Part shown: one piece after another, positions 1-7,569 of the stretch
Numbering within the stretch: position 1 is the first letter of the stretch
Layout of the letters: each line of letters starts with the position of its first letter
Translations under genes and position numbers: made by a program
Source of the DNA: Streptomyces profundus
GTDB lineage: Bacteria > Actinomycetota > Actinomycetes > Streptomycetales > Streptomycetaceae
DNA length: 64,000 bases
Assembly: GCF_020740535.1 (NCBI RefSeq)
Contig: NZ_CP082362.1
Location: 2,418,001 to 2,482,000, forward strand
Direction of reading: 5' to 3'
The notes under the pieces: model-generated
What the model saw: the letters and a program-made list of their open reading frames with translations, nothing else
Databases searched by the model: none
Told to the model about the DNA's origin: nothing

Positions 1-1
1 C

Positions 2-184
2 GGCACCACCATCCCGCGCGACCAGATCCAGCCGGGCGACCTGATCTTCTTCTACGACGACATCAGCCATGTCGGGCTCTATGTCGGCAACAACCAGATG
101 ATCCACGCGCCCAAGCCGGGCGATGTCATCAAGTACGAGTCCATCGACAACATGCCCTGGCACAGCGCGGTACGCCCCGGCTGA
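2..184 (+). CDS. NlpC/P60 family cell-wall hydrolase, C-terminal fragment
   Basis: Only the last 60 codons lie in the window; the start is off the left edge. The reading frame gives PGDLIFFYDDISHVGLYVG, then QMIHAPKPGD and MPWHSAVRPG before TGA. The SHVGLYVG block with its His and the following IHAPKPG are the second half of an NlpC/P60 domain, after the catalytic Cys. It closely resembles the C-terminus of the complete NlpC/P60 gene at 14646-15728 (SHVAMYIG, IVHAARSG, SMPFNGATRPV). The expected role is cleavage of peptidoglycan stem peptides outside the membrane. The N-terminal part cannot be judged. Confidence 0.85.
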   Translation, partial: GTTIPRDQIQPGDLIFFYDDISHVGLYVGNNQMIHAPKPGDVIKYESIDNMPWHSAVRPG

Positions 185-434
185 CCACGGCCCCGTTCCA
201 CGACGGTCGGCCGCGCGGCGCGGCGCGGAGCGCCGGCGCCGACCGCGACCGCCGCCCCGGCGTCGTCGCCGCCCGTCGCGCGATCCCCGTGCCGCGTCCG
301 CCAACGGCCTCTGACGCGCCCGCCCTCGGCGATCCCGCCGCCCGTCGACGATCACTCCGGTGCCGTGGCGCGGTCCCGTTCCCTGCCGTCCCGCGCTGGA
401 CCAGGCGTCGCGACACCGTCGCCGCTCGTGATCA
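185..434. other. Non-coding spacer
   Basis: This very GC-rich stretch lies between the NlpC/P60 stop and the ABC-F promoter. Open frames here have no ribosome binding site and no recognisable protein. No convincing terminator hairpin was found. Confidence 0.5.
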
Positions 435-464
435 TTGCCAGCCCGTGGGAGGCCCGTCTACCCT
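435..464 (+). promoter_or_regulatory. Putative promoter of the ABC-F gene
   Basis: TTGCCA (435-440) and TACCCT (459-464) are separated by 18 bases and resemble a housekeeping promoter. Initiation about seven bases after the -10 box would start at the A of the ATG at 471, so the small leader ORF would be translated from a leaderless 5' end. Confidence 0.5.
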
Positions 465-470
465 GCCGAA

Positions 471-485
471 ATGCGTTCTCCCTGA
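471..485 (+). CDS. Four-codon leader peptide MRSP upstream of the ABC-F gene
   Basis: ATG CGT TCT CCC TGA starts at the predicted transcription start. Codons 2-4 contain the left arm (475-482) of a hairpin whose right arm covers the ribosome binding site of the ABC-F gene. A ribosome stalled on this mini-ORF would melt that hairpin. This is the layout of macrolide-inducible leader peptides, but shorter than most. It is inferred from layout only; no homology can be claimed for four residues. Confidence 0.5.
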   Translation: MRSP

Positions 486-525
486 ACCTCTGCCCGACCT
501 CCGCCGTCACTCACCCCGGGAGAAC
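475..525 (+). promoter_or_regulatory. RBS-sequestering hairpin (translational attenuator)
   Basis: GTTCTCCC (475-482) and GGGAGAAC (518-525) are perfect 8-base complements around a 35-base loop. The right arm contains GGGAG, the ribosome binding site for the GTG at 530 (7-base spacing). The left arm lies inside the MRSP leader ORF. The predicted consequence is low ABC-F translation unless a ribosome occupies the left arm. Confidence 0.55.
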
Positions 526-529
526 CTCC

Positions 530-2302
530 GTGTCCGTGCCCAGCAGCCCCTCCCAGCTCACGCTGCACAACATCACCAAGGCGTACGACGAGAAGGTCGT
601 CCTCGATCGGGTCAGCTTCGCGGTCAAGCCCGGCGAGAAGGTGGGTGTGATCGGTGACAACGGGTCGGGGAAGTCCACCCTGCTGCGTCTGATCGCGGGC
701 TACGAGCGCCCGGACCACGGCGAGTTGACCGTCTCGGCGCCCGGCGGGCTCGGCTATCTGGCGCAAACCCTGGCGCTGCCGCCCAGGGCCAGCGTCGCGG
801 AGGCGATCGACCTCGCCCTCGCCGACCTGCGCCAGCTTGAGGAACGCATGCGCCGCGCCGAGGCGGATCTCGGCCGGCGCTCGGGGCCCGCACTGGACGA
901 GGCCATGGCCCAGTACGCCATCCTCGTCGAACGGTACGAGGCGCGCGACGGATACCAGGCGGAGGCCAGGGTGGACATCGCCCTGCACGCGCTCGGGCTG
1001 CCGGAGCTGGCAAGGGACCGCCGGTTGGGCACGCTCTCCGGCGGCGAGCGATCCCGGTTGGCGCTGGCCGCCACGCTGGCCTCCCAGCCTGAGCTGCTGC
1101 TGCTGGACGAGCCGACGAACGATCTGGACGACCAGGCCGTCGCCTGGCTGGAGTCCCAGCTCCGCGCCCATGCCGGCACGGTGATCGCGGTCACCCACGA
1201 CCGGGTCTTCCTGGACCAACTCACCACCACCGTGCTGGAGATCGACGCCGGCCGGGTCGCCCGTTACGGCGACGGCTACGACGGCTATCTGACCGCCAAG
1301 GCGGCCGAACGCCGCCGCCGGCTCCAGCAGTACGAGACATGGCTCGCCGAACTCGAACGCCACGAGCGCGTCGCCGACGCCCAGGTCAACCGGCTCGACG
1401 CCATCCCCCGCAAGAACCCGATGGCCAGCTTCGGCTCCGGCGCCTTCCGGTCCCGCAACCGGGACCATGGCGCGATGAGCCGCATCCGAAACGCCAAGGA
1501 GCGCGTCGAACGGCTCACCGCCAACCCCGTCACCCCGCCCCCTGACCCGCTGACCTTCACCGCCCGCATCAGAACCGACCTCGCGAACGGCGACCTGGCG
1601 GACGGCGGCCCGGGGGACGGCGGCCCGGCGGACGGCGGCCCGGCCGTGGCGCCGGACGACCGTGCTGGCCGTCGGGATGGCGGACGGGATGGCGGTCGGG
1701 GTGGCGAAGGGGCGGGCCCCGATGTGGAGTTGACCGAGGTCCGGGTGGGCGACCGGCTTCTCGTGCCGTCGCTGCGCCTTGCCCAGGCCGACCGGGTGCT
1801 GATCACCGGGCCCAACGGCGCCGGGAAGAGCACGCTGCTGCGTGTGATCGCCGGAGAGCTGCCGCCCGACGCGGGAACCGTCAGGGTCGCGGGGAACGTC
1901 GGCCATCTGCGCCAGCGGGAGACGCCCTGGCCCGCCCGCTACAGCGTGCTGCGGGCCTTCGCCCATGGCCGGGAGAACCCCGGCGACCTGGACGAACACA
2001 TCCAGAGCCTGCTCTCCCTCGGCCTGTTCGGCTTGGACGAGCTGAGCCTGAAGGTCGGCGAACTCTCCTACGGGCAGCGGCGCCGCATCGAGTTGGCGCG
2101 CCTGGTCAGCGACCCGGTGGACGTGCTGCTGTTGGACGAGCCCACCAACCATCTCTCGCCCGCCCTGGTCGAGGACCTGGAGACCGCGCTCGCCGACTAC
2201 GACGGCACCCTCGTGGTCGTCAGCCACGACCGCCTCCTCCGCAGCCGCTTCACCGGCCGCCATCTGGCCCTGCGGGACGGCCGGATCGAACCGCCGCACT
2301 AG
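530..2302 (+). CDS. ABC-F family ATPase, antibiotic-resistance / ribosome-protection type
   Basis: A 590-residue soluble protein with two ATP-binding cassettes and no membrane segment, the ABC-F layout. Cassette 1 has Walker A GDNGSGKST (about residues 42-50), signature LSGGERSRL and Walker B LLLLDEPTND. Cassette 2 has GPNGAGKST, LSYGQRRRIELARL and VLLLDEPTNH. The inter-cassette region carries a basic helix and a low-complexity Gly/Asp/Arg tract (about 355-395). ABC-F members of this kind in Streptomyces (e.g. VarM, LmrC, TlrC) displace ribosome-bound MLS or pleuromutilin-type drugs; the substrate here is unknown. The GTG at 530 was chosen because GGGAG precedes it by 7 bases and homology begins there; the open frame runs upstream to 365 without support. 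Expression is probably controlled by the leader at 471-525. Confidence 0.88.
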   Translation: MSVPSSPSQLTLHNITKAYDEKVVLDRVSFAVKPGEKVGVIGDNGSGKSTLLRLIAGYERPDHGELTVSAPGGLGYLAQTLALPPRASVAEAIDLALADLRQLEERMRRAEADLGRRSGPALDEAMAQYAILVERYEARDGYQAEARVDIALHALGLPELARDRRLGTLSGGERSRLALAATLASQPELLLLDEPTNDLDDQAVAWLESQLRAHAGTVIAVTHDRVFLDQLTTTVLEIDAGRVARYGDGYDGYLTAKAAERRRRLQQYETWLAELERHERVADAQVNRLDAIPRKNPMASFGSGAFRSRNRDHGAMSRIRNAKERVERLTANPVTPPPDPLTFTARIRTDLANGDLADGGPGDGGPADGGPAVAPDDRAGRRDGGRDGGRGGEGAGPDVELTEVRVGDRLLVPSLRLAQADRVLITGPNGAGKSTLLRVIAGELPPDAGTVRVAGNVGHLRQRETPWPARYSVLRAFAHGRENPGDLDEHIQSLLSLGLFGLDELSLKVGELSYGQRRRIELARLVSDPVDVLLLDEPTNHLSPALVEDLETALADYDGTLVVVSHDRLLRSRFTGRHLALRDGRIEPPH

Positions 2303-2589
2303 CCTGGCCTCTTGGACCGAGGGTTGATCGCGGTATCGAACTTGATCAGTCGTGACGGTAACCGCCGTACGGGTAGACGGTCTTCGGCTGATCGTGTGCT
2401 CCGTCTGAGGACACATCTCGTCAGGTCGAGTTGTCGCTGGTGGGCGAGCATCGCCGTGGGCCCGCAGCCTGTACCACCACCCTTGTCGGCGGGCCCGGCT
2501 CGGTGACGCGCGGCTGATCTCGCGTCATCCGTGGCGAATCGGGGCCGCCTCAGGCGGCACCTTCCCGGGGCCCGGATACCCGGACGGGG

Positions 2590-3063
2590 CTACGGCGGCG
2601 GTGGGCGGTCACGGTCGCCGACCGCCCCCTCGATCCGGTGGGCGATGTCGATAAAGGCGTCGACCTCCTCGGGGCTCAGATCCCGCACGGACGCTTCCTC
2701 CAGCGTCCGCCACATCGCCGTGAGGGGCTCCCGCAGGGCGCGCCCCTTCTCGGTAAGCCAGATGACCGCCGCCCGCCGGTCGTGCGCCGCCGGTTCGCGG
2801 GTGAGCAGTCCGGCGTCCCGCATCCGGCGCAGGGACTTGGAGACGGTGGAGTGGTCCAGGCCGACGCTGCCGAGGAGTTCGGACTGGGGCTGGCCGTCCT
2901 TGTCGAAGAGCCGCATCAGCAGCAGCTCCTGCCCCGGGTGGAGGTCCATGGCGCGAAGCATGGCGGCGGCGCGGCTCCGGTGGGCTCGGGCGAGCTGGAA
3001 GACCGCGTGGCTCAGGCGTCCCTCGCGGGCCGAGCTCGGCAGCGGCGGTCCGGGATCGTTCAA
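2590..3063 (-). CDS. MarR family transcriptional regulator
   Basis: A 157-residue winged-helix protein. The region QELLLMRLFDKDGQPQSELL, then VGLDHSTVSKSLRRMRDAGLL and a wing with EPAAHDRRAAVIWLTEKG is typical MarR. It begins with TTG at 3061-3063, with GAGGAG eight bases upstream; no in-frame ATG before residue 36 fits. It reads in the same direction as the cupin gene upstream, about 100 bases apart, so it may repress that gene. A palindromic operator lies on the cupin promoter. The ligand is unknown. Confidence 0.85.
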   Translation of the reverse strand: MNDPGPPLPSSAREGRLSHAVFQLARAHRSRAAAMLRAMDLHPGQELLLMRLFDKDGQPQSELLGSVGLDHSTVSKSLRRMRDAGLLTREPAAHDRRAAVIWLTEKGRALREPLTAMWRTLEEASVRDLSPEEVDAFIDIAHRIEGAVGDRDRPPPP

Positions 3064-3166
3064 CGCTGCTGCTCCTCGGCTCGGTGTGGGCGGGAGACCG
3101 AAGCACCGCCGCCGCGAAAGAGGATAGAGGACAGGGGTGCCACCGCCGTGCGAACCATGCGCCCCG

Positions 3167-3634
3167 TCATCGCGGTGGGCCGACGATGACGTTTCCGTAC
3201 AGCTCGGAGGCCTCCGCCAGCAGGGAAGGGGAGAGCTCGAAGCCCTCGGGACGCGGTGTGGTCACGTCCCGTCCGGCATGGCGGAACATGCCCTCGATAC
3301 CGCCGGGTGTGGTGATCATGAGGAGGTCCGCGCGCTGGGAGGTGATGCGGTAGGAGTGCGGGATGCCGCGCGGGAGGTAGACGATCCCTCCCTCACCCAA
3401 CTCGTGTTCCTCGTCGCCGCACCACACCACGGCGGTGCCCTTGAGGAGCAGGAACACCTCATCCTCGCGCGTGTGCAGATGGAACGGCGGCGCCTCGCCC
3501 CGGGGGACATCGAACCGGCCCACGGTGAGCTTCCCCTCGGTGTCGTCCTTGCCGAGCAGCACGGAGAACGTGCCTCCGTCGAGCCATTCGAGCTTCTGCT
3601 GCTGCTCGCGCTGCGCCAGATGAGCCAGGGTCAT
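3167..3634 (-). CDS. Cupin domain protein (quercetin-dioxygenase-like)
   Basis: 155 residues forming a single beta-barrel cupin. Motif 1 is visible as PPFHLHTREDEVFLLLKG, giving the His-x-His and Glu metal ligands. Motif 2 is LPRGIPHSYRI, giving the last His. The metal site is therefore intact and an enzymatic or sensor role is possible. The ATG at 3634 was chosen because GAGGAG sits a few bases upstream; an in-frame start 45 bases further up lacks a site. The gene has its own promoter with a perfect inverted repeat (3707-3726). The neighbouring MarR gene suggests a small inducible stress or detoxification unit. Confidence 0.85.
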   Translation of the reverse strand: MTLAHLAQREQQQKLEWLDGGTFSVLLGKDDTEGKLTVGRFDVPRGEAPPFHLHTREDEVFLLLKGTAVVWCGDEEHELGEGGIVYLPRGIPHSYRITSQRADLLMITTPGGIEGMFRHAGRDVTTPRPEGFELSPSLLAEASELYGNVIVGPPR

Positions 3635-3706
3635 GGGATTCTCCTCGACGGTTGAGGACGGCCAGGGATGGCTGGTCACGCGAAGTCCGGCCCGCCCGGG
3701 GACGGC

Positions 3707-3755
3707 TTAAGTGGCCAGCCACTTAAATGTATCCCGACACCCATGTGGCCGGCAA
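3707..3755 (-). promoter_or_regulatory. Cupin promoter with palindromic repressor operator
   Basis: On the minus strand TTGCCG (3755-3750), an 18-base spacer and TACATT (3731-3726) form a promoter. An inverted repeat TTAAGTGG-N4-CCACTTAA (3707-3726) starts on the last base of the -10 box and covers the expected start site, a classic repressor position. The MarR product encoded at 2590-3063 is the obvious candidate ligand; that link is inferred. Confidence 0.65.
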
Positions 3756-3826
3756 CATAAATGGGGGAGGCGCGGCACACCGGAGGTTGGCGCCGCCCGC
3801 TGAACCCTCGTGGACGGCGAGCGGCG

Positions 3827-5230
3827 TCAGCGCAGCAACTCCTGCCACTCGGGGGCACTGGCGATCTCCAGGATCTGCTCCTCGCTCAGCGGCCCTTCGG
3901 CGCCTTCCGTGGTCGTGTGCAGGATGTCGATCGAGGCGCCGTTGGGGTAGTAGACATCGGCATAGATGCCGGGCGCCCCGTCGGAGGACGCATCTGTGGG
4001 CTCGCCGGTGACCAGGCAGAGGGAGACCGTCGTGGAGTCGGCCAGCGTCTCGTTGAGACACTCGGGATCGGGTTCGCCGCCCTCGTCGAAACTCCCCGGA
4101 GCGTAGCCCGTGATGTCGACCTCGGCGGAGACCTCCCCGTCGGTCAGGACCAGCGAGGCGCTGCCCCCGTACTGGCCCCGACGCTCCGAGACCTCCAGCC
4201 CTTCGGGCACCAACATCTCGAAGGTCGCGTGGAGATCCTCCGTCGGAACATCGGAGGTGATCTCGTCGTCAAGCGAATCGCCCGGCGCGCCGTGGTGCTC
4301 GTCGGCGAGGCGGAAAACCTCCTGCCAGACCGGGGCATGGGCGATCTCGATCAGCTCCTCCTCGCTGAGCAACGGCACCAAATCGGCCTCCAGGGCCTGG
4401 GGCCCGTCGACGCGGAGACTGACGGACAGCTGCCGCAGGCCGTCCTTGCCCGGCCCCCAACCGGTGGGCGCCTCCCACCACACATCCCAGCCGCGCTGCG
4501 GGCTGGCCCCGTCCCCGGAGGTGTCCAGATCCTCGTCCCCGTCGAAGCCGGCCACCCCCTCGGCCCCTCCCCAGGCCGTCTCCACAATCGTCTGGACCGA
4601 GCCGTCGGGCAGCTCGGTGTCGGCACAGCGACCGACCACGTCCCGTTCGAATCCGCCACATCCCGCGAAGGAACGCCAGTCGTCCGTCTCCCAGCGGAGC
4701 ATCATGACATCCAGCTCGAAGCTGGCCCCTCCGTCGCTGATCCGGACCGAGACCGACGGATCTCCTGAGGACCGCACGTCGACGGCGTCGCCGCCGCTCA
4801 CCTGGAGGCCCTCGGGCAGCAGCTCCTCAAGGGTCTCGACCATCTCCGAACCGGAATCCGGCACGCTGGCGACGGCGGGCGGCGTGTCCTCGAACCGCTC
4901 CGACCCGCCACCGGGCAGTTGGGTGGCGGCCACGGCGATGCCGACGACGGCCAGGGCGCCCGTGACCGTTGCCGCCCTGCGGCGCCACAGCCGCGCCCGC
5001 CCGCGCCGCAGGCCCGCGTCGGCGAGCAGCTCCGGCACCCGGTGGTAGCCGACGCCGGCCTGCCGCAGCTGCTGCGCCAGCTCACGTTCGAGGGGCGTCA
5101 GACCATCCGCGCCATAGGGCTCATGCGTGGAGCGCGGCTCGTTGCCGTGCTGCTGGTTGGGGTGCGGCTGACTCGTGTACGGCTGGTTGGTGGGCTGTGG
5201 TTCATTGCTGGGGTGCGGGTGGTTCGTCAT
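3827..5230 (-). CDS. Membrane-anchored protein with duplicated extracellular domain, partner of SigE-type sigma factor
   Basis: 467 residues. The first 80 or so are hydrophilic and cytoplasmic: Asn/His/Pro/Gln-rich, then GLTPLERELAQQLRQAGVGYHRVPELL. One membrane segment follows (TVTGALAVVGIAVAATQL, about 86-104), then a large acidic outer part. The outer part is a tandem duplication: LLPEGLQV...LPDGSVQTIVET...LLSEEELIEIAHAPVWQEV and LVPEGLEV...YPNGASIDIL...LSEEQILEIASAPEWQELL. It lies 22 bases downstream of the sigma gene, in the position of an anti-sigma or sensor gene, but no known anti-sigma motif (e.g. HxxxCxxC) was seen. It is paralogous to 5886-7217. Function unknown; membrane sensing is an inference. 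Confidence 0.75.
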   Translation of the reverse strand: MTNHPHPSNEPQPTNQPYTSQPHPNQQHGNEPRSTHEPYGADGLTPLERELAQQLRQAGVGYHRVPELLADAGLRRGRARLWRRRAATVTGALAVVGIAVAATQLPGGGSERFEDTPPAVASVPDSGSEMVETLEELLPEGLQVSGGDAVDVRSSGDPSVSVRISDGGASFELDVMMLRWETDDWRSFAGCGGFERDVVGRCADTELPDGSVQTIVETAWGGAEGVAGFDGDEDLDTSGDGASPQRGWDVWWEAPTGWGPGKDGLRQLSVSLRVDGPQALEADLVPLLSEEELIEIAHAPVWQEVFRLADEHHGAPGDSLDDEITSDVPTEDLHATFEMLVPEGLEVSERRGQYGGSASLVLTDGEVSAEVDITGYAPGSFDEGGEPDPECLNETLADSTTVSLCLVTGEPTDASSDGAPGIYADVYYPNGASIDILHTTTEGAEGPLSEEQILEIASAPEWQELLR

Positions 5231-5252
5231 CTGAAGTTCCCTTTCGCCGGCC

Positions 5253-5765
5253 TCAGACGGCGGTGAGTTCGGCGAAGCCGGTGTGCTCCAGCTGGGCCCT
5301 GAGCTTGACCAGGGCCCTGCTGCTGCGGGAGCGGACGGCGCTGGAGCTGGTGCTCATGGCGGCGGCCGTCTGCTCGATGCTCAGGTCCTCCCAGTACCGC
5401 AGGACCAGCACCGCCCGGTCCTTGCGTGGAAGGGCGGCGAGGGCCTGGAGCAGGGTGACCCTCAGCGACGAGTCTCCTATCTCGATGGGCTGTTCCGGCA
5501 GCCAGGGGGCGGGCTGCTCGTCGCTGCTGCGCCGTCTTCGGTGGGTCAGATAGACGCGGACCAGCACCTTCTTGGCGTATGCGCCCGGATTTTCGATGCA
5601 GCGTCTGCGATTCCACATCGTGTACATGCGCCCGAGGGTCTCCTGCACGAGATCCTCGGCGAGATGGGTGTCGCCGCTGGTCATCAAACATGCCGAACGG
5701 TAGAGCGCCGGGCCCCGGCCCTCGGCGAACTGGCGATAAGACTCTTCGTCCCGCCGCCTCATCAC
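5253..5765 (-). CDS. SigE family (ECF) RNA polymerase sigma factor
   Basis: 170 residues. Region 2 is LYRSACLMTSGDTHLAEDLVQETLGRMY with a following MWNRRRCIENPGAYAKKVL. Region 4 is LAALPRKDRAVLVLRYWEDLSIEQTAAAM with the recognition helix STSSSAVRSRSSRALVKL. These are hallmarks of the actinobacterial SigE-like ECF group. It begins GTG-ATG, either of which could be used. A strong hairpin upstream separates it from the paralogue gene at 5886-7217, so it probably has its own promoter close to an 18-base palindrome. It is likely co-transcribed with the anchored protein at 3827-5230. Confidence 0.88.
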   Translation of the reverse strand: MMRRRDEESYRQFAEGRGPALYRSACLMTSGDTHLAEDLVQETLGRMYTMWNRRRCIENPGAYAKKVLVRVYLTHRRRRSSDEQPAPWLPEQPIEIGDSSLRVTLLQALAALPRKDRAVLVLRYWEDLSIEQTAAAMSTSSSAVRSRSSRALVKLRAQLEHTGFAELTAV

Positions 5766-5793
5766 GCCCCCTGGCTCTTCCTCTGTTGCCGCA

Positions 5794-5811
5794 TCACGTC
5801 GATCGACGTGA
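5794..5811. promoter_or_regulatory. 18-bp perfect palindrome upstream of the sigma gene
   Basis: TCACGTCGATCGACGTGA is fully self-complementary and ends 28 bases before the sigma gene start, downstream of the terminator hairpin. Its position suits an operator in the sigma gene promoter or 5' leader. The binding protein is unknown. Confidence 0.45.
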
Positions 5812-5833
5812 AGCGGTCCGGTGTTGTCCTACT

Positions 5834-5862
5834 CGGGCGGCGCCCTCGGTGGGCGCCGCCCG
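5834..5862 (-). terminator. Hairpin terminator after the 5886-7217 gene
   Basis: A 12-base GC stem (5834-5845 with 5851-5862) closes a five-base TCGGT loop, 23 bases beyond the stop codon of the minus-strand gene. There is no U-tract, as is usual for Streptomyces terminators. Confidence 0.65.
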
Positions 5863-5885
5863 GGCCACTGTCTCGTCGGGCGAAA

Positions 5886-7217
5886 TCAGCTGAAGAAGGC
5901 CCGCCACTCGTCGGCGACCACGATCTCAGCCAGCTCGTCCGCACTCAGAACCGCGTCACCGCGGGTGGGCTCGGAGTCCCAATCCGCCGTGTTGTAGGCG
6001 GTGATGTCGATCGAGGCGCCGTTCGGGTAGGTGATGACGGCCCAGCTGATCGCCGTCGAGTCCTCCGCGCTGGCGGGCCAGTCGCAGACGCTCAGCTCGG
6101 TGCCGTCGTCCAGAACGCTGTCCTCGCACCGGGGCTCGTCCAGCGCCTCGTCGGCGGCCCACTCCTCATCGATCACCTCGTCGATGATCACCTCGTGGCC
6201 TATCGCGCCGTCGAACTCGTCGACGGGCAAAACGGCGTGCAGCTCCTCGCCAGCCAGCGAGCCCTCCGCTATCTCGCCGAAGCTCTCGTCGAAGCCGGCG
6301 TCAAAGGCGGTGATCTCCACCAGGGCCGGCCCCTCGCCGTCATCGACCGTGAGGCTCGCGCTGCCCAACTCGTCGTCCGACCCGTCCGTGATCTCCAGCC
6401 CCTCGGGGGCCAGCGAACGGAAGACGCTCCGCAGCTCGGCTGCCGGAATCTCGCTGGGCGGTCCCCCCTCCCAGTCCTCCGGAGGGCCGTACTGCTCGTC
6501 CGCGGCATCCAACACCTGCTGCCAGACGGGAGACAGCACCACATCGGTGAGCTGCTCCTGGCTCAGCAGCGGGGTGTGGGCGTCCGGATCGGCGACGTCC
6601 GTCAGATCCTTGTTCTCGCTGAGCAGCACCGTCCGACCGCCCGGCTCGTCAAGGCCCTCCCCTCCGGGGCCCTCAAGCCAGACCTCCCATGACTTGTCGT
6701 GGTAGGGCTCGAAGCCCTCCTCGGCATCGCCCTCTTCGACGAACTCCCAGGTCACATAGGACAGGATGGAACCGTCCGGCAGAACGGTCTCCTCGCAGGT
6801 GAAGCCTTCCTCGACCTCGCCGAAGCCCTGACAGCCGGCGATGTCGTGCCAGTCCTCCGTGGCCCAGCGATGGACGCTCAGATCGAACGTGGTGCCGCCG
6901 GAGCCGTCCTCGGCCACCAACCAGGCGGAGGAGTCCGGGCTTTCATCGAGCCCCGAGCCCGAGGAGTCGGTGATCTCCAACTCCTGGGGCAGCAGCGCCG
7001 TCAGCGTGGCGATCAGCTCCTCGCCCGTGCCCGGGACCTCGGCGCCGCCGGCCTGCTCGGCGCCTGCCGTTCCGGCCGTCGACAGCGGCGTCTCGTCGGC
7101 GTGGCTGGACGAAGCCGCGACCATGGAGACCGCAGCCGCCGCGGCAACCGCCGCTGCCAGCGGCAACCGGCGTTTCGACAGCATCCCCCGTACCTTCTGG
7201 TCCGCCTGCTCGCTCAT
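5886..7217 (-). CDS. Exported protein with duplicated domain, paralogue of the 3827-5230 product
   Basis: 443 residues. The N-terminus KRRLPLAAAVAAAAAVSMVAASSSHADE looks like a secretion signal or single anchor. Two repeats of about 190 residues follow: LLPQELEITDSSG...CEETVLPDGSILSYVTWEF...LLSQEQLTDVVLSPVWQQV and LAPEGLEITDGSDD...CEDSVLDDGTELSVCD...YPNGASIDITAY...LSADELAEIVVADEWRAFF. Both repeats match those of the protein encoded beyond the sigma gene. It is very acidic (many Asp/Glu), including an EVIIDEVIDEEWAADEALDE stretch. It differs from its paralogue in lacking the cytoplasmic N-terminal region. It reads as a separate unit ended by the hairpin at 5834-5862. No function is recognised. 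Confidence 0.72.
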   Translation of the reverse strand: MSEQADQKVRGMLSKRRLPLAAAVAAAAAVSMVAASSSHADETPLSTAGTAGAEQAGGAEVPGTGEELIATLTALLPQELEITDSSGSGLDESPDSSAWLVAEDGSGGTTFDLSVHRWATEDWHDIAGCQGFGEVEEGFTCEETVLPDGSILSYVTWEFVEEGDAEEGFEPYHDKSWEVWLEGPGGEGLDEPGGRTVLLSENKDLTDVADPDAHTPLLSQEQLTDVVLSPVWQQVLDAADEQYGPPEDWEGGPPSEIPAAELRSVFRSLAPEGLEITDGSDDELGSASLTVDDGEGPALVEITAFDAGFDESFGEIAEGSLAGEELHAVLPVDEFDGAIGHEVIIDEVIDEEWAADEALDEPRCEDSVLDDGTELSVCDWPASAEDSTAISWAVITYPNGASIDITAYNTADWDSEPTRGDAVLSADELAEIVVADEWRAFFS

Positions 7218-7544
7218 CTGTGCCTCTCTCTTCAGGCTCTCGCAGCTAGGGCCTGGCGGCCCCTCCGGCGAGCCCGCTCCCCCGCGAATCTCGCCCCGTC
7301 ACCCTTACTGACGCGCCGAGCTCTTGGTGATGTCGCAGGAGTTGCCAAAGTTTTTTTCGCGAGTTCGGGAGCCGGGGAGTCCACGGGACGGGCCCGTCCG
7401 ACAACCCCCGTCGTCAATGCCACCGGGCCCCAACTCCCCGCGGGGCGCCGGGGCCTGGATCGCCGGGGCCCGGATCGCCCAGGCCCGGGGCACCAGGGGC
7501 TGGGGCAGCAGGGACAGGGACGGCAGGGGCGAGCTGGCCGAAAC
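7218..7544. other. Divergent intergenic region
   Basis: This region separates the exported acidic protein from arsR. It holds a run of seven T (7351-7357), unusual at this GC content, and a GGACGGGCCCGTCC palindrome (7385-7398). No gene is evident. Confidence 0.4.
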
Positions 7545-7560
7545 GTAAGGAAACGCTTAC
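7545..7560 (+). promoter_or_regulatory. Probable ArsR autoregulatory operator
   Basis: The imperfect inverted repeat GTAAG-N6-CTTAC ends nine bases before the arsR ATG at 7570. A repressor bound here would overlap the start of transcription and translation. Autoregulation is a common habit of the family; it is inferred here. Confidence 0.5.
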
Positions 7561-7569
7561 ACTCTTGCC

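Noticed and set aside
365..529. N-terminal extension of the ABC-F gene to 365
   Set aside because: No binding site, no ABC-F homology, and it overlaps the promoter and leader ORF; GTG at 530 has GGGAG at the right distance.
458..2416. Long minus-strand open frame opposite the ABC-F gene
   Set aside because: It mirrors codon bias of the plus-strand gene and encodes no recognisable domain.
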